Shown here piece after piece: positions 42,510 to 50,169 of a stretch of 64,000 nucleotides of DNA. This stretch comes from Flavobacterium cheongpyeongense (GTDB lineage Bacteria > Bacteroidota > Bacteroidia > Flavobacteriales > Flavobacteriaceae), in contig NZ_QJHK01000018.1 in assembly GCF_003202435.1 (NCBI RefSeq), positions 1 to 64,000 of the forward strand, read 5' to 3'. Made by a program: the position numbers and the translations under genes. Below the pieces are notes generated by a model, which was not told the origin of the DNA, did not search any database, and saw only the letters and a program-made list of their open reading frames with translations. Every line of letters starts with the position of its first letter. Within the stretch, counting starts at the first letter, position 1.

Positions 42510-43832
42510 ATGTATAAGTTTATATTGATGTTGTTTTTTGCTTTTGGGATAGTTTCATGTGGGACGGATACAGATGCAGGAGAGTTTGTTGTGGGATCTG
42601 ATTATCTGGCAGTAAACAACAAGGTAATTTTAATTGATACGGTAACAGTCGAAATGTCTACCATAAATTTTGATTCTCTTATTACATCTAATCAAAGCAG
42701 AATTTTAATTGGCAGTTATGAGGATCCTTTATTTGGCAAAGTAAAATCAAACAGTTATTTTCAATTGGCATCAGATTCCTATAGTCTGATTAACAGTTCA
42801 TCTGATACAGAAGGGACAAATTATGTTTTTGATTCTATTTCCATGATTTTAAAATATGATAATTATTATTACGGAGATACGACTAAAGTACAAACATTTA
42901 ATATTCATCAATTACTGCAGAAGGTAAAACCCAATACAGATGATGACTACTTTTATAATAATTCGGCTTTGAATTATAGTTCTGAAAGTTTAGGAACTAT
43001 TTCGTATAAACCGAGGCCTGTTGAAAAAGATTCTATAAATATTAAAATGAATGCTGCTTTTGGCGAAGCTCTTTTTCAAAAATTTAAGAAAAGAGATATT
43101 ACAGATTTTGATAATTTCACTGAATACTTAAAAGGATTGGTACTTGTGCCGTCAACAGAAAATTCCTCAAGTATTATTGGATTTGGTTTAACGAGTAAAG
43201 TGCGACTTTATTATTCAAAATATTTAGGTGATGATATTGATTCTTATGTAAAAGATTTTTCCATTGTAGATGCAACCAAACAATTTAATGCTATATCGTT
43301 GGACAAAACGGGTACGCTGATTCAGAATCTACCTGTTTCAAATAGCAGATTATCCAGCCTTTTGACCAATAATCAGAGTTATATTCAATCGGGAACCGGG
43401 GTAGCATGCCGAATCGATTTTCCAAACATAAAACAACTTAAATATATATCTGATAAAGGGGCTATTGTTGATGCTAAATTGATTTTAAAACCTGTTAATA
43501 ATACATATTCTGAGAAATTTCCTTTATCGGACTCATTACGTGTTTATGTCGCTGATAAACTCAACAGGATTAGTGGTACCCTAAACACAACATCAGGAAC
43601 GCCTTTATATGCTATGCTGAATAAACAAAGTGATGAATTCAATGAAAATGTTGGGTATTCATTGTCAGTTGGTGGTTTTCTGCAAAAAGAAATGCTAAAA
43701 CAATCAGATTCCAGATCTTCATTGATTTTTGTTTTACCAAACATCTATAAAGCAGTTAACAGGCTGGTTTTGGGTGATCAAAAACATCTGAATAATAAAA
43801 TTCAATTGAAAATTTATTACCTCTCTTATTAA
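42510..43832 (+). CDS. DUF4270 lipoprotein
   Basis: 440 aa from ATG 42510; the frame is open further upstream but this start gives a lipoprotein signal (LFFAFGIVSC, Cys17) and lies 17 bp after a good promoter. DUF4270 features include IDTVTVEMSTINFDSLITSNQSRILIGSYEDPLFGKVKSNSYFQL (shown here in fragments: VEMSTINFDSLIT, GSYEDPLFGKVKS) and IKQLKYISDKGAIVDAKLIL. Function unknown; a surface or periplasmic lipoprotein. The next gene starts on the very next base. Confidence 0.88.
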   Translation: MYKFILMLFFAFGIVSCGTDTDAGEFVVGSDYLAVNNKVILIDTVTVEMSTINFDSLITSNQSRILIGSYEDPLFGKVKSNSYFQLASDSYSLINSSSDTEGTNYVFDSISMILKYDNYYYGDTTKVQTFNIHQLLQKVKPNTDDDYFYNNSALNYSSESLGTISYKPRPVEKDSINIKMNAAFGEALFQKFKKRDITDFDNFTEYLKGLVLVPSTENSSSIIGFGLTSKVRLYYSKYLGDDIDSYVKDFSIVDATKQFNAISLDKTGTLIQNLPVSNSRLSSLLTNNQSYIQSGTGVACRIDFPNIKQLKYISDKGAIVDAKLILKPVNNTYSEKFPLSDSLRVYVADKLNRISGTLNTTSGTPLYAMLNKQSDEFNENVGYSLSVGGFLQKEMLKQSDSRSSLIFVLPNIYKAVNRLVLGDQKHLNNKIQLKIYYLSY

Positions 43833-45068
43833 ATGAAAAATAAAATCACCTTTTTAAGTTGCTTCATTTTAATGTATGTAACCTCGTTTTCGCAAAGTAT
43901 TTCCAGTTCCCCGTATTCATTGTACGGTGTGGGTAGCCTATATGATGCAGATTATGGTTCAATCCCTTCCATCGGTTCTTCAGGAATTGCATTGCCATCA
44001 GATACTTTTATCAATAATCTCAATCCGGCTTCACTAGGTTATATCCCATTGAATCATTTTATGTTTGAAATAGGAGGTAAAGCGATCGGAACAACGTTTC
44101 AGAGCAGTACTAAATCTGAAAAACGCAATAATTTTCAGTTTTCACATATTGCTTTTGCATTTCCGGTAACTAAAAAATCTGCTTTCAGTATTGCTTTACG
44201 ACCTTATTCAAGCGCTTCGTTTAAAATTTCAGATTTAAAATTACCTATTTCGAATACTTCGGAATATTATACTTTAAATGCTGAGGGGGCAGGAGGATTG
44301 AATAATTTTGATCTTTCATACGGGTATCGTGTAAACAAAAAAATAGCAATAGGGATTTCGGGGACTGTACTTTTTGGAAATACGACTGATGAGAGAAGTT
44401 ATATCATTTCAAATTCACTGACAACAATTAACAAAAAAACAACTTATAGCGGCTTACGGGCAACTTTAGGGACTCAGTATAAAATAGATTCGACCTTTAC
44501 CATTGCATCAACTTTTAAATTGCCTGTCCAGGTTAAGGCTTCTAAAGTGCAGTCGGTAGAGAATGTAAACGATTCAAATGAGAGTGCTTTTGAGTCAGAT
44601 GTAGCTTCCGATACAGATGATTATTATATACCCTTGGAAATAGGTTTTGGTGTTAGTAAACGTTTCAAAAACAATTTCACGATGACTCTTGATTATGAAA
44701 AAAGTTTATGGAATGAAACCAATCAATCCAAATTATATGGCGATTTTGTTAATCAGGATCGTTTTGCTTTGGGGTTTAGTTTTAGAAAAAATAAAAACAT
44801 CAGAAGTTATTGGGATGGCGTTCAATATGGAACAGGCTTGAATTTTGATACCGGTTATCTTGAAGTCGATGGGAAAAGGGTCAATAATGCAGCAATTTCT
44901 TTTGGAGTTTCCTTACCGGTTGATAACACTTATTCAGTTCTTAATATTTCGTATTCTTACGGACAAAAAGGCAAAATTGGTGATGGGTTAATAAAAGAAA
45001 ATTACCACAAACTATCACTAAATTTATCATTAGACGGAATTTGGTTCGTCAAGCGAAAGATAGAATAA
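43833..45068 (+). CDS. outer-membrane beta-barrel protein paired with DUF4270
   Basis: 411 aa, signal peptide ending VTSFSQ, then SISSSPYSLYGVGSLYD and a FadL/OmpP1-like beginning (NNLNPASLGYIPLNHFMFEIGG) with barrel strands to the C-terminus (KLSLNLSLDGIWFVKRKIE). Start directly abuts the DUF4270 stop, so the two are translationally coupled. The pairing of a DUF4270 lipoprotein with a barrel suggests a lipoprotein-plugged or surface-displayed complex; this is inference. Confidence 0.8.
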   Translation: MKNKITFLSCFILMYVTSFSQSISSSPYSLYGVGSLYDADYGSIPSIGSSGIALPSDTFINNLNPASLGYIPLNHFMFEIGGKAIGTTFQSSTKSEKRNNFQFSHIAFAFPVTKKSAFSIALRPYSSASFKISDLKLPISNTSEYYTLNAEGAGGLNNFDLSYGYRVNKKIAIGISGTVLFGNTTDERSYIISNSLTTINKKTTYSGLRATLGTQYKIDSTFTIASTFKLPVQVKASKVQSVENVNDSNESAFESDVASDTDDYYIPLEIGFGVSKRFKNNFTMTLDYEKSLWNETNQSKLYGDFVNQDRFALGFSFRKNKNIRSYWDGVQYGTGLNFDTGYLEVDGKRVNNAAISFGVSLPVDNTYSVLNISYSYGQKGKIGDGLIKENYHKLSLNLSLDGIWFVKRKIE

Positions 45069-45072
45069 CAGT

Positions 45073-45849
45073 TTAAAATTCTTTTTGTATGACGTCATAC
45101 TTATTATTTAAAATTGATTTTAAAACGGCAGGATTTGAATTGACATAAAATACAGGTTCGCTTTTTTCTCTATCAGAGAAACCTACTTTTTCGCGTAAAA
45201 TATTTTTGGTTTGCCGGGCTACCGCTTCTCCTGAATCAATAATCTGAATATGTTCAGGTAGTATTTTTTTAATCTGCGGAATCAGGTAAGGATAATGACT
45301 GCAGCCTAAAACCAGATAATCAATATTAGCATCAATCATAGGTTTAAGATATGACTCTAACAACTGAGTCATCTCAGGAGAATTCAGGTTGCCATCTTCA
45401 ATGAGCTGCACCAGTCCGTGGCCTACTTGTTCTATGATTTTTGTGTCATGAAACATTTCGGCAGTTTTGTTGAAAAGCTCGCTGTTCAGTGTGCCTTTTG
45501 TAGCCAGAATGCCAATAACCTGTGTTTTCGAATTATTGGCGGCTGGTTTAATGGCAGGTTCAATTCCAATAAACGGAATGTCATAATTGGCACGAAGTTC
45601 ACTAATTGCATTTGTTGTGGCAGTATTGCAGGCTACGACAATTAATTTACAGTTTTTTGCTATTAAAAAATCAGTATTTTTTTTGCTCAAAGCAACAATT
45701 TCTTCTTTGGTTTTTTGACCATATGGAGCATTTTTGCTATCGGCTAAATAAATGGTCTTTTCGTTCGGAAGCAGTTCGTGAATGGCACTCCATATTGAAG
45801 TCCCCCCAATTCCGGAATCAAAAACACCTATAGGATTGTTGTTTGTCAT
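45073..45849 (-). CDS. murI: glutamate racemase
   Basis: 258 aa, normal length. It makes D-glutamate for peptidoglycan. The catalytic cysteines are Cys74 (VVACNTATTN) and Cys183 (LGCSHYPYL), with GVFDSGIGGTSIW at the N-terminus. The gene is monocistronic in appearance and converges on the barrel gene with a 4-bp gap. Confidence 0.96.
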   Translation of the reverse strand: MTNNNPIGVFDSGIGGTSIWSAIHELLPNEKTIYLADSKNAPYGQKTKEEIVALSKKNTDFLIAKNCKLIVVACNTATTNAISELRANYDIPFIGIEPAIKPAANNSKTQVIGILATKGTLNSELFNKTAEMFHDTKIIEQVGHGLVQLIEDGNLNSPEMTQLLESYLKPMIDANIDYLVLGCSHYPYLIPQIKKILPEHIQIIDSGEAVARQTKNILREKVGFSDREKSEPVFYVNSNPAVLKSILNNKYDVIQKEF

Positions 45850-45853
45850 AAAA

Positions 45854-45861
45854 CAAAGTTA
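45854..45861 (-). promoter_or_regulatory. TAnnTTTG -7 element at murI start
   Basis: TAACTTTG on the minus strand ends 5 bases before the murI ATG, which would give an almost leaderless mRNA if used. Confidence 0.4.
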
Positions 45862-45984
45862 CATTTTTTCGGAAATCTAAATTCGTACTTTTTATTGAAT
45901 TTTAGGTTAAATAAATCAGAAATTTATAGATATGATCTGCATTTTTATAAGACAAACAGTGAAAGATTTCTCTATATTTACAGC

Positions 45985-46311
45985 ATGAAATTAACCTGGT
46001 TTTTGCTTGCAGTTTATCTTATTTCATTGTCATTACTTCCTTGTAATGACATAGATGATTGTACTGATTTTGCAAAAACTGAACTTCATAAGAATCATTC
46101 CCGAAATAAAAAAACAGAAACTCAAAACGATCTGTGTGCTCCTTTTTGTTCTTGTGCCTGTTGTGGAGTTCATGGTTTTCAATTTCAATACCAGATTTAT
46201 AAAGAAGAAAAGAACCTGAGTTTTGCTACTAAAGAGCAAACGGTTTTTTATGTCTACAATAACTACAAAACAATTTATTTAGGAATCTGGCAGCCTCCAA
46301 AATTAAGTTAA
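45985..46311 (+). CDS. Cys-rich DUF6660-like protein
   Basis: 108 aa from ATG 45985 (MKLTWFLLAVYLISLSLLPC: signal peptide or single anchor). The conserved part is DLCAPFCSCACCGVHGF, a dense cluster of Cys preceded by a His- and Lys-rich linker (ELHKNHSRNKK). I recognise the group as DUF6660. It sits 60 bp upstream of a TonB-dependent receptor, the usual context, so metal sensing or handling at the cell envelope is a reasonable guess. Confidence 0.72.
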   Translation: MKLTWFLLAVYLISLSLLPCNDIDDCTDFAKTELHKNHSRNKKTETQNDLCAPFCSCACCGVHGFQFQYQIYKEEKNLSFATKEQTVFYVYNNYKTIYLGIWQPPKLS

Positions 46312-46371
46312 ATCAATATTGACATTTCCCATCGTATTTACTTGGGCAATTTATTATTTATTTAATTTAAT

Positions 46372-48558
46372 ATGAAAATGACAAAATATGTAATTATTTT
46401 GGCTGCATTTATATGTTCGTTCGCATATAGCCAAAACACTTTAAGAATTATCGTAAAAGATAGTGAAACCCTGAAAAGTTTAGCAGGTGTTTCAGTTAGT
46501 ATTCATAATAGTACTATTTCCGGAATAACAGATGACAAAGGTTTTTTAGAATTAAATCCTATTGAAAATGGGGAGCACAAAATTAATTTTGTTCTTTTAG
46601 GGTACGAAGAATTTTCATTAAATGTAATTCTTCCAAAGCAGAATGGAGAACTTGTAAGCGTTCAGTTGAAATCGAGTGAAGAAGAAGAACTGGATGCGGT
46701 TGTTGTTCAGTCAACACGAACCAGCAGGACAATCAAAAATACACCAACAAGAATCGAATCCATTGATGCCGAAGAACTTGATGAAAAGGCCAATATGAAA
46801 CCAGCAAATGTAAGTATGGTGTTGCATGAAAGCACCGGTTTGCAGGTGCAGCAAACATCTGCCACCAGTGGTAATGCAAGTATCAGGGTACAGGGGCTTG
46901 ACGGCCGCTATACGCAATTATTGAAAGATGGATATGCTAATTTTGGGAATTTTGCAAGCGGTTTAAGTATTCTTGAAATTCCACCTTTAGATTTGCAGCA
47001 GGTTGAGGTAATCAAAGGACCTTCTTCAACATTGTACGGAGGAGGAGCAATAGCAGGTGCGATTAATTTTATTTCAAAGACACCAAAACAAAAAGGAGAA
47101 TATAATTTTATACTGAATCAATCCAATATCAATCAAACGAATATTGGGGCGTATGCATCACAACGAAAAGGCAAATTTGGGTATTCGATATTAGGGTTGG
47201 TTAATTTTCAAAAAGCTTTTGATGTCGATGATGATGATTTTTCAGAGACTCCAAAATCGCATAATTTTACCATAAACCCCAGATTGTTTTATTATCCTTC
47301 AGAAAATTTGAGTTTTATGTTGGGTAATAGTTTTACCAAGACTGACATCGAAGGAGGGGATATGCATGTTATTGAAGGTTATCCCGATGCGTATCATGTT
47401 TATTTCGAAAAAAACAAAACAATACGCAATACAACTACTTTTGAACTGGATAAGAAATTTGATAATCAAAATAGTTTGAAATTAAAACAGAGCCTGAGTG
47501 TTTTTGACCGAAAAATCAATATTCCGGATTATGAGTTTTCGGGAGTAAATACCAATTCTTTTACTGAAGTATCCTATGTCGTAAACAAATCAAGATATAC
47601 TATTATTAGTGGTTTGAATTTAGTTTATGATAAATTTAAACAAAGAAATTCCGGTATTTTGGATGCTCAATCTTTTACTACGGGTGCATATTTTCAGCAT
47701 ACGTGGGATGTGACTGAAAGGGTAAAGTTAGAGAATGGTTTAAGATTGGATAATGTATCGTATTCGAATACTAATTTTTCAAAAAATCAGACTTTCTTTT
47801 TACCAAAAGTGGCCGCATTGTTTAAAATAAATTCACAATTAAGCAGTAGAGTTGGTGCTGGTCTTGGATACAAAATTCCAACTGTTTTTACAGAACAAAC
47901 AGAATCTGTTCAATATCAAAATCTCCTGCCTTTGCAAAATGTAGTTGCAGAAAAAAGTATCGGAGGAACGGCAGATATAAATTACAAAGTAAATATTTTT
48001 TCTGATTTGAAATTTTCTGTTAATCAGATGTTTTTTATAACAGAAATTAGCAAACCATTGGTTTTGGAAAATGAGGCAGATTATTCATTCTTTGTAAATG
48101 CATCAGATCCTGTTGTTAGTAAAGGTTTTGAAACTAACATTAAGTTTGTTTATAAGGAAGATCTAAAACTTTTTGTTGGGTATACTTTTACTGACGCACA
48201 GGCTCAATATTTAACAGGAAATCAATTTTTGCCTTTATTACCAAAAAACAAAGTAAACCTGGCACTGATTTATGAAAAGGAGACCAATTTTAAAATAGGA
48301 TTGGAAGGTTATTTTACAGATGAACAATATTTATATAACGGTGATAAAACGCCAACTTATTGGGAATTTGGTTTTATGGTAGAGAAAACACTATGGGATA
48401 AATTTGCTTTTTTTATCAATTTTGAGAACTTTACGGATACACGACAGAGTACTTATAAGAGAGTGGTCAATGAGCCTCACAACAAACCAACATTTGATGA
48501 TATCTGGACACATACAGAAGGATTTACAATTAATGGTGGCGTAAAAATAAAATTATAA
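46372..48558 (+). CDS. TonB-dependent receptor
   Basis: 728 aa. Signal peptide (FAYSQ), carboxypeptidase-regulatory-like domain (about 22-102; GVSVSIHNSTISGITDDKGF), then the plug (about 125-235; RIQVQ-type segment NASIRVQGLDGRYTQLLKDG and PLDLQQVEVIKGPSSTLYGG) and the barrel to the C-terminus (FINFENFTDTRQ, GFTINGGVKIKL). It resembles siderophore, cobalamin or metal receptors. The Cys-rich neighbour favours a metal ligand. No SusD partner is present. Confidence 0.93.
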   Translation: MKMTKYVIILAAFICSFAYSQNTLRIIVKDSETLKSLAGVSVSIHNSTISGITDDKGFLELNPIENGEHKINFVLLGYEEFSLNVILPKQNGELVSVQLKSSEEEELDAVVVQSTRTSRTIKNTPTRIESIDAEELDEKANMKPANVSMVLHESTGLQVQQTSATSGNASIRVQGLDGRYTQLLKDGYANFGNFASGLSILEIPPLDLQQVEVIKGPSSTLYGGGAIAGAINFISKTPKQKGEYNFILNQSNINQTNIGAYASQRKGKFGYSILGLVNFQKAFDVDDDDFSETPKSHNFTINPRLFYYPSENLSFMLGNSFTKTDIEGGDMHVIEGYPDAYHVYFEKNKTIRNTTTFELDKKFDNQNSLKLKQSLSVFDRKINIPDYEFSGVNTNSFTEVSYVVNKSRYTIISGLNLVYDKFKQRNSGILDAQSFTTGAYFQHTWDVTERVKLENGLRLDNVSYSNTNFSKNQTFFLPKVAALFKINSQLSSRVGAGLGYKIPTVFTEQTESVQYQNLLPLQNVVAEKSIGGTADINYKVNIFSDLKFSVNQMFFITEISKPLVLENEADYSFFVNASDPVVSKGFETNIKFVYKEDLKLFVGYTFTDAQAQYLTGNQFLPLLPKNKVNLALIYEKETNFKIGLEGYFTDEQYLYNGDKTPTYWEFGFMVEKTLWDKFAFFINFENFTDTRQSTYKRVVNEPHNKPTFDDIWTHTEGFTINGGVKIKL

Positions 48559-48562
48559 AAAC

Positions 48563-48599
48563 AAAAATGGCTTAGTTTTTTTAAACTGAGCCATTTTTT
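48563..48599. terminator. bidirectional terminator between TonB receptor and OmpH genes
   Basis: A 16-bp stem with one G-U pair (48563-48578 with 48583-48598), a 4-base loop, T-run on the right and A-run on the left; it can end both converging transcripts. Confidence 0.88.
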
Positions 48600-48617
48600 G
48601 TAATAAGAAATTTGTTC

Positions 48618-49121
48618 TTAGAATCCTAAATCTTTTTTAACATCAGCAGTAATGTTTGGACCATCAGCTAATAAAAGAGTTGAACCGTCTAATACGTACT
48701 GGAAACCTTTTGCTTTTCCAATTTTTTGGATAGAAGCTCTTACTTTTTCCATTAAAGGTTTTACTAAATCAGTTTCTTTTTGTTGAAGTTCTTTTTGAGC
48801 ATTGTCTCTGTAATCCCCAATTCTCTTTTGCATATCCTGAACTTCTTTGGCACGCTCAGTATTTACTGCTTCAGTTGCAGTTGCAGATTCAGCATCATAC
48901 TTTTTGATTTTTGTTTGGTATTCTTCGATCATTTTTTTGTATTCTGCATCGTATGTTCCACTTAATTTTTGTAATTGAGTTTGGGCATCAAGCATAGCTG
49001 GCATCTTCGACATAATCTCGCTAACATCAACATGAGCTGTTTTAGCCTGCGCATTCATTGTATTGTTTGCAGTTAAAAAAAGCACTGCAGCAATTACTAA
49101 AGTTTTGATTTGTTTCATCAT
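48618..49121 (-). CDS. OmpH/Skp family periplasmic chaperone (short)
   Basis: 167 aa, signal peptide (AANNTMNAQA-type, cleavage near MNAQA) and a long charged coiled coil (about 45-120) followed by the Skp trimerisation-like part ending LDGSTLLLADGPNITADVKKDLGF. Skp proteins keep unfolded outer-membrane proteins soluble before BamA inserts them. It is the last gene of the bamA operon. Confidence 0.92.
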   Translation of the reverse strand: MMKQIKTLVIAAVLFLTANNTMNAQAKTAHVDVSEIMSKMPAMLDAQTQLQKLSGTYDAEYKKMIEEYQTKIKKYDAESATATEAVNTERAKEVQDMQKRIGDYRDNAQKELQQKETDLVKPLMEKVRASIQKIGKAKGFQYVLDGSTLLLADGPNITADVKKDLGF

Positions 49122-49135
49122 TTTAAAAATATTAA

Positions 49136-50128
49136 TTAATTATTGGTCGTATTTGTTTTTTGTGTTTCTGCTTCTTTAGCTTTTTTAGCGGCTTCTCTTT
49201 CTTCTAAAATTTTCTTTCTTTTTTCTTCTAATTCTTTTTTACGCTGGTCATAAAGTTTCTGCCTTTCTTCGGCCTTATTGACTGCAGGCTCAGCAGTTGT
49301 TTGTTCTGTACTTACAACAGGTTTAGCAGTTTGCGTTGTCTCTGTTGTTTTTGTTGTTTCAGAAACTGTGCCATTTTTCTTGGCAGCTTTTTCAGCGGCT
49401 ATGGCGTTTCTTTTATCTTCGTATTCTTTTCGTTTTGCTTCCTGTTCTAGTTTTCTGTCAGCAACTAATTTATCTCTTGCTGCTTTTCTTGCATCCAGGG
49501 CTTTTTGTCTGTCTGCCATTGCCGGATTTTCATCAATTTCGTTTTCACGATTTTCTTTGGCTTCTTGTTCTTTTAATTGTTTTTTAGTGAGCTGTTCTCT
49601 TTTATCTGCTCTGTTTAAAATACGAATAACCTGATCGCTTATATCAAATCTCTTAGCTGAAAATAGCATTGTCAAATCAGATGATTTATCAAATATAAAA
49701 TCATAGTTTTTAGCTTCGGCAATGTCCTGAACAGCAGTAAAAACCTGATCTTGTATTGGTTTTGCCAAAGATGCTTTTTGATGCATTAAATTTCCGTCAA
49801 CTCCAAATTGTTTTTGTTGATATTCCAGCATCTCATTTTCCAGAAATTTAATTTCTGTTTCTCTTTCCTCGATAAGTTCTTTTGTAAGTAAAGCTTTTTC
49901 AGTTTTGAGAGTTTCTTTTAATTTATTTATTTCTAATTTTTTGATTTCAATTTCCTGTTTCCACTTAGTTGCTTTTAAGTCTAATTGAGATTTGGCTTCT
50001 TTGTAATCAGAAACATTTTCTAAAATATATTCCATGTCGATGTAGCCAATTCTGGTCGATCTTGTCTGCGCCTCATTTGTATTTGCTACAATCAGGGATA
50101 AAAATATAAATAAAAACTGTTTTCTCAT
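49136..50128 (-). CDS. OmpH/Skp family chaperone with charged C-terminal extension
   Basis: 330 aa. Signal peptide (IVANTNEAQ), then an OmpH-like core (about 20-180; TRIGYIDMEYILENVSDYKEAKSQL, FIFDKSSDLTMLF). The C-terminal 150 residues are a low-complexity K, E, R and A tail with coiled-coil character (ADRQKALDARKAARDKLVAD) and a Thr-rich interruption (about 255-280). The tail is not part of a normal Skp. It lies directly after bamA, 41 bp apart. Confidence 0.9.
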   Translation of the reverse strand: MRKQFLFIFLSLIVANTNEAQTRSTRIGYIDMEYILENVSDYKEAKSQLDLKATKWKQEIEIKKLEINKLKETLKTEKALLTKELIEERETEIKFLENEMLEYQQKQFGVDGNLMHQKASLAKPIQDQVFTAVQDIAEAKNYDFIFDKSSDLTMLFSAKRFDISDQVIRILNRADKREQLTKKQLKEQEAKENRENEIDENPAMADRQKALDARKAARDKLVADRKLEQEAKRKEYEDKRNAIAAEKAAKKNGTVSETTKTTETTQTAKPVVSTEQTTAEPAVNKAEERQKLYDQRKKELEEKRKKILEEREAAKKAKEAETQKTNTTNN

Positions 50129-50169
50129 ACCATTACTTTATTTCCAAATTTTAACCAAATATCATCTTT

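Noticed and set aside
49278-49634. 118-codon plus-strand frame opposite the OmpH-like gene
   Set aside because: Its Ser/Ala/Phe-rich content mirrors the Lys/Glu-rich codons of the real gene; no start context.
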